64,000 nucleotides of DNA, taken from Okapia johnstoni. Taxonomy: Eukaryota > Chordata > Mammalia > Artiodactyla > Giraffidae. Both the position numbers and the translations under genes were made by a program. Position 1 is the first letter of the stretch, and each line of letters opens with the position of its first letter. Of the stretch, positions 11,930-22,992 are shown one piece after another. The stretch spans positions 97,427,628 through 97,491,627 of the forward strand of contig CM044309.1 in assembly GCA_024291935.2 (NCBI GenBank). The letters are read 5' to 3'. The notes below the pieces were generated by a model, which did not search any database, was not told where the DNA came from, and saw only the letters and a program-made list of their open reading frames with translations.

Positions 11930-11939
11930 TCTGGTATAA

Positions 11940-12705
11940 GTGAAAGAGTTCCCCCTAAGGAAAGTTCCCCTGGTGAGTTGATTTGCCTCTCTATCCAAAA
12001 CTTTATTCCCTTTCTTGTCCTTCCCTTGTTCCCCCCAGGATTGGGAGTGAAAAAAAGAAAAGGAGGGACAGGACCCTGCTGGGCCCTCTTAAATCCAAAA
12101 GCCCTACCATGTGCCCCATTTCTTGTTTGTAGAAAAAAGTTTTAGACTCCCAGGCCTTCCCTGGGTTCCAATGAGCAGACTCAAGAGGTTAACTAAATAG
12201 GTAAATGAATGAATATAGAAACAAAGGAAAAGCAGTCAAGCAAGAAAATGAATGGTATCTTAATAGTTCAGCAATAAACAGAGCCCTAGCTCCTTCTCAA
12301 GAGATACACATAATCATTTGTTGCATATCTTTGAGTTGTTTTGCAGAAACTAAGGTGCCCATCTGGGTGGACGATGGTGACTACATGCTGAACACAAGCA
12401 CATAGACCCCAGATTGGTTGAAACCAGAAGGTTGATGATCAAGATTCCTGAATATCCTGTTACTTCATTACCAGACAATCATAAGAGAGCCTTGCATCCT
12501 GCAGCTTTCACCCCCAATGTTGCCTTTAAAAGTCCTTTCCTGAAAGCTACTGGAGAGTTCAGTTTTCTGAGCATAAGCTGCCCCTTCTCCTTGCTGGGGA
12601 CCCCACAATAATGGTTGTAATTTCCTTCATCACATTTCCGTGTCAGTAAATTGACCCTTTGCAAGCCAGTGAACAGATCCAAGTTCAGTTCAGTAATGTT
12701 AAGTA
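11940..12705 (+). mobile_element. Probable ERV solo LTR
   Basis: The segment ends like a retroviral LTR: a TATA-like CCTTTAAAAG at 12522-12531, an AAGCTGCCCCTTCTCCTTGC R-like block, GGACCCCACAATAATGG near 12598, then a U5-like TGTCAGTAAATTGACCC and a GTTCAGTAATG end. Upstream blocks such as GGTGCCCATCTGGGTGGACG and TGATGATCAAGATTCCTG fit the same LTR as I remember it. The 5' boundary is soft. Open frames inside (12205-12405, 12414-12611) are incidental. Confidence 0.55.
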
Positions 12706-13850
12706 TTAAATACTACAGTTTTGTAGGTTTTTCTCTCATCAGTCCTCCTTGTTCTTTTCTAACTGGGTAATTCAAGATTAATTCATAAATTTGGGCAGAA
12801 TTTTTGATTATAAGCATAGAATAGTCAGTACTGTAACTCCTAATTTCAATGAGAAAAACTGAATGAGAACATGTTGTATCATCTGGTAGGGTTCAAATAT
12901 CTGTCTCTGGCAAGTAGTACTCTGCTAATTTGTGTATTTTGCTTAAACAAAAATAGTTAGTACTTAATATAGTAATTGTAATATATAAAAAACATTACTA
13001 ATTCTTTATTATGCATTTATTTAAAATATAATCCTTTGCCAGTGTATACAATAATTAAATACCAATTATTTCATTTAAGGAAATTTTGATTTTCTGTATT
13101 GTAATTTGGATGTTTACTTATTAAGATTTAATCATGTCTTAAAATTTGTAATTTATAAAATATGCGTTATTTTAAGATATCTAATTATAAATACAAGTAA
13201 ATAAAAATAATTATTTTCCCTAAAAGTTAATAATTATTAACGCATTATTATCCATTTTTTGGTTGAGCTTTTGTTTCCTTTTAATGTCTGTAATAACATA
13301 TTCTCATAGGCTCTCCAAGTGAAATAGCTGAGGACACTATGAGGATAAATATTCTCAAAGATCATTGTCATTAACAAACGTTTTCATTTAGCTAGTGAAA
13401 CACAGTTATTGTTGTTGGCAGTTCAGGGTGAAGAGAGAATAAGTAGCTAAATTCTCAGCTTAAAAATGATGACTGACTCCTCAGATGCCTTACTAAAATA
13501 CTACTTTGTGTGTGAATTCCTCCTGGGCCCTGGCTATTGAAAGTGTCAACAGTAATTTTGTAGAGCACTTTCTCTCTTCTAACATAGACTTGTGGCCTGA
13601 ATTTGGATATTTTCTTTTTATAACAAGTCTTTAGTGTGGTTGAAATAAGCTGCATTCTACAGATTAGTCAATCTGCAGGAAACAAAAATTTCTATTAATC
13701 CTCATCTAAAATATAATAAGGAAGCTTAATTTTTTCCCAATCTGCTCAAGTTACTAGATAATGGCATAAATAATCAGAAAGGAAGTTATCTAACTGATTA
13801 TTTTTGTGCATTATTTGAAAAATGTGAAGTAAATCATTTTCTGAATATTG
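12706..13850. other. AT-rich unique DNA
   Basis: Nothing recognised. 12940-13260 is exceptionally AT-rich. Confidence 0.5.
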
Positions 13851-14166
13851 AAAGAAAATGAAAGTGGCTCAGTCATGTCAGACTCTTTGTGACCCCAAGG
13901 ACTAAACAGTCCATGGAATTCTCCAGGCAAGAATAATGGAGAGGGTAACCTTTCCCTTCTCCAGGGGATCTTCCCAACGCAGGGATCGAACCCAGGTCTC
14001 ATGCATTGCAGGCAGATTCTTTGCCAGCTGAGACACAAGCTAAGCCCAAGAATACTGGAGTGGGTAACCTGTCCCTTCTCCAGCAGATCTTCCCCACACA
14101 GGAATTGAACCAGGGTTTCCTGCATTGCAGGCAGATTCTTTACCAACTGAGCTATTAGGAAAGCCC
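13851..14166 (-). mobile_element. Compound Bov-tA SINE with two tRNA heads, antisense
   Basis: It reads, in reverse, a normal Bov-tA (tail GAAAGTGGCTCAGTCATG to head AGACACAAGCTAAGCCC). A second head unit is joined through CAAGAATACTGGAGTGGG, containing a second GAATTGAACCAGGGTTTCC B-box-like region and ending CTGAGCTATTAGGAAAGCCC. The same head-head-body plan and junction recur at 22442 and 56067, so this is a mobile compound subfamily. Confidence 0.9.
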
Positions 14167-16604
14167 TTCCAAATATTAGTTAACATATATATTGGTTTTC
14201 TCACTATTCATGTAAAATGTGCCATGTATATACATCTACTGCATATATTTATAACCCTTGTTCCATAGAAGATCATGTCCAAGAGGCTGTCAAAAGTGAA
14301 ACACCATGAAACACCCACTGTCAATCAAAATATATATCTGAATTCCTGAATAAATCTTGCTCAAATGCCCTAAAACATTAAGCTCTTAACACTTCAAGTA
14401 GTCTTCTCTAGTTATGTTTTCATTAATTTTGGATTTATAGTATGAGCTGGTCAATTGGGTCAAAGAGAGGATACTGAAAAATCAGTTGAGAACACACCAA
14501 GGCAAGTCGAATAGGGCATTTCAGAACTTCGATAAGAAAATATCACTTTTGACACAGAAATGAGAGGTGAAAAGTGTATACAATACCACGTCTTAATGAA
14601 TATATCTATTCTAATACTCTTCTCAATTACTCAAAGCATTTGTGTAAATTTCCAAAGAAAAGCAACGGTATATATCTCTGATGAGTCAGCAGGGGGCAGT
14701 AAGTATCATGAAAAGATGATTGAAGGACTGAACAGTCTTTTCCAAGAAGTTCCCTTTCTAACTCTTCTAAGAACAAATTTTTTACCAACAAATCATTTGG
14801 TTGTTTCTATGTTAGTGCTTTTATACACCTGGTTTGGAAATGAGCTGATGTAAAATGGAACTGTTACAGTCGATTTCTCCAGAGTATATTTGCTGAGTGT
14901 GTTTATTTTTCAATGGGAAAGTTTAATTCATATGAATAAAAATTTAATCCTTTCGAATAAAAATCCTTGTTGGAATATCAAGAATAATATATTTTGATTT
15001 AAATGAGCCCTTCTCCTGATTTGAACAGGTTAGAATTTTACATGGGTGGCATTCTCACCCAGGCCTTCCATTCAGTGAAGATATTTACCTGTAAATTCTA
15101 TTTGTTTTATGTATTTGAGATTAAAACAATATTTAGAACATAGACTACTGTAAGGCTAAGGTTTTCTAAAATAAATCATTTAAACGTTAGTAGTGCTGTA
15201 GTGTCCTACAGTTCAGAAACTGCTTCAGTGAACATTTCTGCTTTACTTTGTTTTGTTTTCTGAAGCCCACCTTGAAATATAGCTCTATGTGGTTACTATG
15301 AGATAATGGTAGCTGATTATATGATAAAGCTGCACAATAATAATTTGCAATCTGCCATGTGTGAAATCTTGCACTGAAGCAGATAAACCCAGGCTGCTGA
15401 AGTGTGCTCTATATCATTGCATTGGATGTAATAGTGCAGATTGTCTAACACTATATAATAAAAAGCACTGTGTTTCTTCTATGACTGGCAATTGGATTAC
15501 TATAAATTATCATTCTGCCAAATGTTTTAAAGATGTTTCATAAGTTTAACTGGAGCTTCTTTTAATTAAAACAATTCCCCACAAAAGTAGAAAATCTATT
15601 AAGAAGAACAAAGTTTGCTCTACTAGTTATTTTTCACAGTCTCAAGAATGTTTGAATAAATGCCATGTTCAATTCCACCTGTTATCCTATTTCGTTGTAT
15701 TCTGTAATGAATATGGGAAGGGTAACGAGGGGAGTTTACAAATGGGACGGGCCATGACACTCACATGCTGAAAGACATCATTGTGATTTTTATCTCCCAG
15801 TGAAGTTAGAAAATTGAAATTGTTCTGCAGAGTGACCATCATGTAAAATTAAAGTCTTTTCCTTGAATGTTGTGATAAAGAAAAAATTACATGTATATGA
15901 TGCTGTCTGTTACAACTTACGTGTCACAGGTCAGACATGTAAGATGTAGCATTCTATCATAAAATTTGTTAACTGCTTCTGTTGTTAAAAAATTTCCCTA
16001 GGTTTGTGCAGCTGTCATAAAATTATCTTTATGATAAAAAAAATAGCAAAAAAGCACAAAGAATCAGCTTTGTGTGTGTGTCTGTGCATACATTTTATCC
16101 ATGTGAAGTATATTTGAAACTTAACTAAGGTAAATATGAACTGAAAAATATGGGACATTAGTTTGACAAGAAGGCTTAATAGTTTGCAAGGCTGGTTAAG
16201 AGAACACAGAATCAGTAGTTATGGAATGGGAAAGAGATTTCATGTTTAATTAACATTTGTTTAGGATGGACCATGTGGAAAAAGACTGCTTGTCTGTCTT
16301 TTTAGCAAGAATAGGATAACTGGCTATCTACGATGCCAAGACAAAAAAAGATATCTCAGTCAAAAAGAAATATGACTACAGTAAGCAGCAAGCTTTTTCC
16401 AAAATAGGGCAGTTTCAATCTAAAAAAAATGAAGAATATTAAGATACAAGAAAAATAAAATGCCAACAACTTACTTTTCTAAGTGAAAAACTTCTATCAA
16501 TCCAATATTTTAGTGGCATCAAATTTCTTAGGGAATAGGGCAATTACTCACTGCCACAAAAAAATTATTTAATCAATAATAGTCGTAATGAGGATGATAA
16601 CAGT
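14167..16604. other. Unique DNA, low repeat content
   Basis: About 2.4 kb without a recognised repeat. The 97-codon open frame at 14560-14853 starts with ATG and has a hydrophobic stretch, but no known domain, no partner exon and no promoter signal. I do not call it a gene. Confidence 0.5.
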
Positions 16605-16815
16605 AATAGCTAAAGTTTCTTGATCTAAAATGATCTAGGAAAATTTCAGTGTATTTTTCCCATATTGTCTTAGTAAAGCCTCATGACAAATCTTTGAGGT
16701 TGATTTTAATTCCATGCCCACTCTATGGGTGAAAATATCGAGACAAAGAGTAGATGGCATACTCAACATACTGAGAGTAAGTTGTAGATTGAGATTTGAA
16801 TATAAGAAATCTGAA
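16605..16815 (-). mobile_element. MIR SINE remnant
   Basis: Reverse MIR order: GTAATAGCTAAAGTTTCTT (the 3' end), AGTAAAGCCTCATGACAAA, TTTGAGGTTGATTTTAATTC, CTATGGGTGAAAATATCGAG, then the core AGATTGAGATTTGAATATAA. Confidence 0.65.
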
Positions 16816-17404
16816 TTGAGAGATATGGACTCCTTAATCATATTTATAGAGCTGTTTATTGAGTACTTGAAATAGTTAAAACATTTAAATTCTGATTTTC
16901 TGTTACTGATCATTTTCTTAGTTATATATTACAGTGGTCAAATATTTAATTCAACTAACAGTGAAACTGTCTAATTAAAACTCAATAGAGAGTCTTTCCA
17001 ACTATGCTTGAAGGTTTTAAATATGTCAACTCTTATGGAGTTTAATGAAATAATACATGAGATTTTATTTCACTAAAGAAAAAAATTGTAGAGAACCACA
17101 TAGGGTCTGAAAAGGTATTGGTTGTGTCTAAGCTGTTCATATGAGGAAGAGAATACAAATAATATTGGTGAAAAAATGCAGGGCAGAAATAAAAAAATAC
17201 ATTGACTTTATTTCTTCTAACTTGTTAGTTATAACTTAAATTAATACATTTTTCTGAGTCTCTGCTTTCTCTATTGTATTAAAACTCTGCATTTTTCCTT
17301 TTATCTCATAATATTCTTACCTGCTTGAGATCAAGGTCCTCATTCATGTCACCTCTTGGCCAGTAAAATACATTGAATGATAAGGAAAGAGGACAATGTA
17401 AACT
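16816..17404. other. Unique DNA
   Basis: Nothing recognised. Confidence 0.5.
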
Positions 17405-17560
17405 GGAAAGAAACTATGTACCAGAGTCTGTGCTAATTACTATACATTCATTAGCTTAATTTAATATTTATAACAACATGAAAGTAGCTTAAGTTAAGCT
17501 TAAGCAATACTAAGTGGTGAGGTTGGAGTCCCTTCTGCTAACTCCAGAGCCTGCAGTCAA
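17405..17560 (-). mobile_element. MIR SINE remnant
   Basis: ACTATGTACCAGAGTCTGTG, ACATTCATTAGCTTAATTTA, AAGTGGTGAGGTTGGAGTCC and CTCCAGAGCCTGCAGTC follow the reverse complement of MIR. The central portion is partly deleted. Confidence 0.65.
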
Positions 17561-17673
17561 AAAGTGGGGAGTGGAAAGTGTAATGAATAAACAAGTAAAT
17601 AAATAAATGTACATATGAATGAGGCATGGTACTCGGTTTTACCTTAAATTGCACAAAGCTAGTTGTTTTTATA

Positions 17674-19121
17674 CAAAAAAGATCTCAATGACCAGGATAA
17701 CCATGATGGTGTGATCACTCCCCTAAAGCCAGACATCCTGGAGTGCAAAATCAAGCGGGTCTTAGGAAGCATCACTATGAACAAAGCTAGTAGAGGTGAT
17801 GAAATTCCAGCTGAGCTATTTCAAGTCCCAAAAGACAGTGCTGTTAAAGTGCTGCACTCAATATGCAGCAAATTTGGAAAACTCAGCGGTGGCCACAGGA
17901 CTGGAAAAGATCAGTTCGCATTCCAACCCCAGAGAAGGGCAATGCCAAAGAATGTTCAAACTACTGCACAATTGCACTTATTTCACATGCTAGCAATGTC
18001 ATGCTCAAAATCCTCCAAGTGAGGCTTCAAACGTATATGAACCACAAACTTCCAGTCTTACAAGCTGGATTTAGAAACGGCAGAGGAACCAGAGATCAAA
18101 TTACAAACATCTGTTGGATCATCGAAAAAGCAAGCGAGTTTCAGAAAAACATCTGCTTCATTGACAGCGTTAAAGCCTTTGACTGTGTGGATCACAAAAA
18201 ATTATGGAAAATTCTTAAACAGATGGGAACACCAAATCACCTTACTTGCCTTCTGAGAAACCTGTGTGCAGGTCAAGAAGCTACAGTTAGAACTGGGCAT
18301 GAAACAATGGACTGGTTCAAAACTGAAAAGGAGTACGTCAAGGCTGTATATTGTTACCCTGCTTATTTAACTTATATGCAGAGTACATCATGCAAAATTC
18401 CAGGCTGGATGAAGCACAACTTGGAATCACCATTGTTGGGAGAAATATCAGTAACGTCAGATACGCAGATGATACCACCCTTATGGCAGAAAGCGAAGAG
18501 GAACTGAAGAGCCTCTTGATGAAAGTGAAAGAGGAGAGTGAAAAAGCTGGCTTAAAAGTCAACATTCAAAAAACTAAGATCACAGCATCTGGTCCCATCA
18601 TGTCATGGCAAATAGATGAGGGAAACAATAGAAAAAGTGACAGACTTTATTTTCTTGGGCTCCAAAATCACTGCAGTCAGTGACTGCAGCCATGAAATTA
18701 AGAGATGCTTGCTGCTTGGAAGAAAAGCTATGACAATCCTAGACAGCATATTAAAAAGCAGAGACATTACTTTGCCAACAAAGCTCCATATAGTCAAAGC
18801 TATGGTTTTTCCAGTAGTCATGTATGCCGAAGAATTGATGCTTTCAAATTGTGGTGTTGCAGAACTCTTGAGAGTCTCTTGGACTGCAAGATCAAACCAG
18901 TCAATCCTAAAGAAGATCAACCCTGAATATTCATTGGAAGGACTAACGCTGAAGCTGAAGATCCAATACTTTGGCCACCTGATGTGAAAGAGCTGACTTA
19001 TTAGAAAAGACCCTGATGCTGGGAAAAATTGAGGGGAGGAGATGGTGAAGGACAGGGAACCTGGCATGCTGTAGTCCACAGGATCATAAAAATTTGGCCA
19101 TGACTGAGTGACTGAACAACA
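17674..19121 (+). mobile_element. BovB LINE, 1.45 kb, 5'-truncated, with TSD
   Basis: The copy runs from AAAAAAGATCTCAATGACC to the ACTGAGTGACTGAACAAC tail. It holds much of the RT domain: NKASRGDEIPAEL (motif 0/1 region, from 17663), SVKAFDCVDH (motif A) and VRYADDTTLMAESEEEL (motif C), but in three frames. One visible frame break is a 1-base deletion near 18318 (TTCAAAACTGAAAAGG, expected TTCCAAATAGGAAAAGG type). AGTTGTTTTTATA at 17661-17673 and AGTTGTTTTTGTA at 19122-19134 form a 13-bp TSD with one difference, which fixes the ends. Confidence 0.95.
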
Positions 19122-19134
19122 AGTTGTTTTTGTA

Positions 19135-19408
19135 TATGCTGTGAAGATTTTCTTTTTTTTAAATCTACCCTCATAACTCTGATAAAGTGATTCCTTAAAT
19201 TTTGGAACTCTTTCTCACAAACAGCATTTAATTTCAGGACATAAAAAATTAGGATCTATCCACTGTGACTGTTTTGAAGCAAACATGGAATTGCTTAAGC
19301 TATCATAAATATTAAGCTTTTTATAAACTGCCAAAATATTTTATTGTTGTAATATTATTTAAGAAAAATCCTTTATTCCCTGATTTTACATTCTCTCCTT
19401 CTAATATG
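19135..19408. other. Unique AT-rich DNA
   Basis: Nothing recognised between the BovB copy and the GT tract. Confidence 0.5.
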
Positions 19409-19409
19409 A

Positions 19410-19416
19410 TGTGCGC

Positions 19417-19448
<32 letters not shown>

Positions 19449-19454
19449 ATGTAT
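19410..19454. repeat. (GT)n microsatellite, interrupted
   Basis: About 20 GT/TG units with GTGCGCAT at the left and one TTTG interruption; a plausible polymorphic marker. Confidence 0.93.
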
Positions 19455-19525
19455 TTATTATGAGGATAATGATTAAAAGCCAAAGTAGTGAATTGTTGAT
19501 AATTTTTTCATCATTGCTTTAATTT

Positions 19526-19728
19526 TCAGTGGAGTTTGGTTCAATGATAAAGAATCTGCATGCCAATGTAAGAGATGGAAGAGATGCGGGTTTGATCCCT
19601 GAGTTGGGAGGAGGGTATGGCAACCCACTCCAGTACTCTTCCCTGGAGAATCCCATGGACATAGAAGCCATGGACACAGTCCATGGGGTCGCAAAGAGTT
19701 GGACATGACTGAGCAACTGAGCACACGT
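19526..19728 (+). mobile_element. Bov-tA SINE
   Basis: Degraded head (GGTTCAATGATAAAGAATC, GGTTTGATCCCTGAGTTGG), body CAACCCACTCCAGTACTCTT and tail GACATGACTGAGCAACTGAG. The head's first 20 bases are poorly conserved. Confidence 0.9.
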
Positions 19729-20115
19729 GAAAGGAACTCATGGAAAGAGCTGGCTGCCATTTCTATCAGTCTCCTTGCCTTTGCTATGTGTTTTGAATTA
19801 GAGACGTGACATGGAAGATATATCCTTAAATTGTGAAATATGCAATTTAGCATGATTTTCACTAGGACGTCTGTCATGATCAGATTTAAATGTTCTGATC
19901 ATCACTTCTACAAGTAAAGAGAAGTGGTCAAAACTTAAAAGAGAGGTTGCTCTTATTCATTTTTTAAAAAAATGTTTAACCTTTGTTTTTGTCAAGTAAA
20001 TTAAAATCATGTTAAAATATTATCAAAACTTTTACACAGTTATCATGCTATGTTAGTGGATTTACAAAAGCAATAAAAAGCTTTTCTACAAATTCTGTGA
20101 ACTAAATATATTACT

Positions 20116-20339
20116 GATGTGCCTGCGTGCATGCTAAGTTGTTTCAGTTGTGTCTGACTCTTTGAGACACCATGGACTGTAGCCCTCAGGGCTCCTCTGT
20201 CCATGGGATTCTCCAAGCAAGACTACTGGAGTGGGTTGCCACGCCATCCTCCAGAGGACCTTCCCAACCCATGTAACAAACTCACATCTAGAGTCTTGGC
20301 AGGTAGGTTCTTTTCCACCAGTGCCACCTGGGAAGCCCC
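20116..20339 (-). mobile_element. Bov-tA SINE, antisense, with 8-bp TSD
   Basis: The tail GCGTGCATGCTAAGTTG, the Bov-A body and the head ending CCACCTGGGAAGCCCC are all present. ATATTACT occurs at 20108-20115 and 20340-20347. Confidence 0.93.
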
Positions 20340-20347
20340 ATATTACT

Positions 20348-20765
20348 CACTGATAATTGAAATCTTGTGTTCCTAATTTACAAGTATTTAAGTGGAGCAG
20401 AATTGATCTTTCGATTTAAGAATTTTGTAGTTATTTTTTGTATGTTTTCATTTTCATATTTCAGATCTTTTATTATGAAATAGCCACCATGAACATTTAG
20501 ACAAAATAAAATGTAGAAGTAACAGTTTGCTTCAGGAGAAATACAGACAACCAAAGCATAGTATGGAACTTTCTTTTAAATTTATTAAATATTTTTTGAT
20601 TTATATATGAAAAAGGGATTTTTTGGAACCAGCTGAAATAAAAATCATTGAGAAAATAGTGCTTCATATGGTGTTTTCAAATGAGAACTTAAAAAACCTT
20701 AATAGTATGGTCAATGGTCATACTTACTATAGATAAGATACAAGTATAAATAATATTTTTGTGTA
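20348..20765. other. Unique AT-rich DNA
   Basis: Nothing recognised. Confidence 0.5.
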
Positions 20766-20998
20766 CAGCTGACCTTTGAAAACTTGGAGTTGAACTTCAC
20801 AGGTCCACTCATACACAGATTTTCTTTCAATATTTAGTACGATACTACAGTACTACATGATCCATGTTGGTTGAATCCAAGAATGTGGAACTATGAATAT
20901 GGAGGACCGATGAAATATAACATGATTTTTCAACTCCTTAAAGTTGAAACAGTTGGCACCCTCTGCTCCTAACCCCCTCATTATTCAAGGGTCAACTA
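20766..20998 (+). mobile_element. Tigger/pogo-type MITE remnant
   Basis: The left terminus CAGCTGACCTTTGAA and the right terminus TTCAAGGGTCAACTA are inverted copies of each other with few changes. Both ends abut TA (20764-20765, 20999-21000), the TA duplication of the Tc1/mariner superfamily. The inner GGAGTTGAACTTCACAGGTCC and GGCACCCTCTGCTCCTAACC fit the MER8/Tigger2 group. It has no transposase. Confidence 0.75.
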
Positions 20999-21024
20999 TA
21001 TTTTAATTAAACTCAAAAAAGAAT

Positions 21025-21160
21025 CAACATTATCCTCATCCTATTGGTATGAAAACTGAGGCAGAGAGAGGTAAAGTAATCCAGGAACATGCAGTTAACT
21101 ATCAGCAAAATGCTGGTTCAGAGTTTTGAGCCTTTAAGTACTATTCTAGACTGATTCCCC
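21025..21160 (-). mobile_element. MIR SINE remnant
   Basis: TTATCCTCATCCTATTGG, then GAAAACTGAGGCAGAGAGAG and GTAAAGTAATCCAGGAAC, the well-conserved reverse MIR core. Confidence 0.75.
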
Positions 21161-21721
21161 TATTTTGCTATCATCTCAAGAATCTAGAAATGCCAGATCA
21201 TTTTTCACCCACCAGTGCTTATAATCTACAAGTTCATGTTAACATGTATTACTATCATTTAGGAAAGTATCTATATCTAGAATTTGACCTCAGGGAGAAG
21301 ATTTGAGTTTCTTTTCTAAGTATCCTTTTCTTCTTTCCTCCCTCCCTTTCTTCCTTTCTTCCTCCCCTTGTATATGGTGTAATTAAAAATAAAAACAATA
21401 TCTCCATGAAATCTAAAATCAATTCAGTCTGACCCCAGACATCAGTAACAGAGCCCAGGTTAGAATCCACAGCTTTTCCACAATCAAACTTACAGAAAAT
21501 TTTATGTCAACATTCAGTCAATTGACTTTTCTTCATCATCCTCATCATTAATAATTTTGAGATATCTTAGAAAAAATGAACAAGTTCATTAGTGTATTAA
21601 GATAAAAAAAGACTGATCAATACGAAACTAATTTCAGGGAAACATATCAAAATATGAACACAGCAATGTTAATTCATTTGGCAGATTTCTTTCTGGATGC
21701 TTATTCTCTGAAATATTATAC
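21161..21721. other. Unique DNA with a pyrimidine tract
   Basis: A CTTT/CCTT-rich tract lies at about 21325-21367. Nothing else recognised. Confidence 0.5.
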
Positions 21722-22160
21722 TTAGTGGCTAAGAACTTGGACTCTAGGGAAGAGAGTCTTCGTTCAAATTTCCAATTTACCACTTTCCATCTGTGTAAAC
21801 TTGGGCATTTTACTTAATCTTTGTGCTTTAGCTTCTGTACAATAAGGGTGATACTAGTATCTATTGTAGGAGAAGGCAATGGCACCCCACTCCAGTACTC
21901 TTGCCTGGAAAATCCCATGGACGGAAGAGCCTGGTGGGCTGCAGTCCATGGGGTCGCTAAGAGTCGGACACGACAGAGAGACTTCACTTTCACTTTTCAC
22001 TTTCATGCATTGGGGAAGGAAATGGCAACCCACTCCAGTGTTCTTGCCTGGAGAATCCCTGGGACGGGGGAGCCTGGTGGGCTTCCGTCTATGGGGTCGC
22101 ACAGAGTCAGACACAACTGAAGCGACTTAGCAGTATCTATTGTAAAGGATTGCTATATCT
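21722..22160 (+). mobile_element. MIR SINE, split by Bov-A2
   Basis: The left half (AGAACTTGGACTCTAGGG, CCAATTTACCACTTTCCATC, ATAAGGGTGATACTAGTATC) is interrupted at 21869. It resumes at 22145 with AAGGATTGCTAT, the MIR GGGTTGTTGTG region. The order of insertion (MIR first) is therefore certain. Confidence 0.75.
21869..22131 (+). mobile_element. Bov-A2 dimeric SINE, full-length, 13-bp TSD
   Basis: The first unit (GGAGAAGGCAATGGCACCCC), the linker ACTTCACTTTCACTTTTCAC, the second unit (GGAAGGAAATGGCAACCCAC) and the tail GAAGCGACTTAGC are all present. AGTATCTATTGTA repeats exactly at 21856-21868 and 22132-22144. The CAG tail is short. Confidence 0.96.
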
Positions 22161-22192
22161 ATATATCTCTATCTTTGTCTAATTATCTATCT

Positions 22193-22362
22193 TGAGGAGA
22201 AGAGGACAACAGAGGATAAGATGTTGGATCGCATCACCAACTCGATGGACATGAGTTTGAACAAGCTCCAGGAATTGATGATGGACAGGGAAGCCTGGCG
22301 TGCTGGAGTCCATGGGGTTGCAAAGAGTCAGACTTGACTGAATGACTAAACTGAACTAATCG
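22193..22362 (+). mobile_element. BovB LINE, 3' end only
   Basis: This 170-bp copy starts at TGAGGAGAAGAGGACAACAG and ends ACTAAACTGAACTAAT. It encodes only the last residues of the BovB frame. ATCTATCT flanks both sides (22185-22192, 22363-22370), but within a TCTA-rich context, so this TSD is suggestive only. Confidence 0.9.
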
Positions 22363-22441
22363 ATCTATCTACCTACAATATATCTAAACTCAGAGTCTGA
22401 CAACTAGTAATAATGCGTTTGCTATATGTAGGATATAATAT

Positions 22442-22778
22442 GCACGGTGTGCTGTGATTAGTGGCTCAGTTGTGCCCAACTCTTTGTGACTCCATGGACT
22501 GTAGCCCTCCAGACTCCTCTGTCCATAGGGATTCTCCAGGCAAGAATACTGGAGTAGGCTGCCATGCCCTCCTCCATGGGATCTTCCCAATCCAGGGATC
22601 GAACCCAGGTCTCCGCATTGCAGGCAGATTCTTTACCATCTGAGCCACTAGGAAAGCTCAATAATACTGGAAAGGATAGCCTATCCCTACTCCAGCGAAT
22701 CTTCCTGACCCAAGTATTGAATGGGGCTCTCATGCATTGCAGGCGGATTCTTTATCAACTGAGCTACCAGGGAAGCCC
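22442..22778 (-). mobile_element. Compound Bov-tA SINE with two heads, antisense, unit TSD
   Basis: It has the same plan as the copy at 13851: body, head ending GAGCCACTAGGAAAGCTC, then AATAATACTGGAAAGGATAG and a second head ending GAGCTACCAGGGAAGCCC. AGGATATAATAT (22430-22441) and AGGATATGATAT (22779-22790) flank the whole unit, so both heads moved together. Confidence 0.92.
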
Positions 22779-22790
22779 AGGATATGATAT

Positions 22791-22992
22791 AGGGTAATGA
22801 TTAAATACCAGTTGTAGAATTATGCTCTCTGGGTTCAAGATCTGAATCTTCCATTTACTTAGCCGTGCAACCCTAATCAAGTTACTAAAACTTTTTGTGC
22901 CTCAGTTTTCTAACCTGTAAAACTGATACAGAATCCAATAAATGCAGTTGTTGTAAGAACTTGGCAAAGACTAATAACTAAATAAATGGCTA
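22791..22992 (+). mobile_element. MIR SINE
   Basis: AATTATGCTCTCTGGGTTCA, TGCAACCCTAATCAAGTTAC, GTGCCTCAGTTTTCTAACCT and AATAAATGGCTACT match MIR from its tRNA-related part to the 3' end. Confidence 0.82.

Noticed and set aside
14560..14853. 97-codon ATG-initiated frame with a hydrophobic segment, outside recognised repeats
   Set aside because: No domain, no splice or promoter context, and such lengths are expected by chance in 64 kb. Conservation data would be needed.
21821..22120. 99-codon frame on + and 86-codon frame on - across the same Bov-A2
   Set aside because: Bov-A2 units are GC-richer than their surroundings and give open frames in several phases. The same peptides recur at every Bov-A2 copy.
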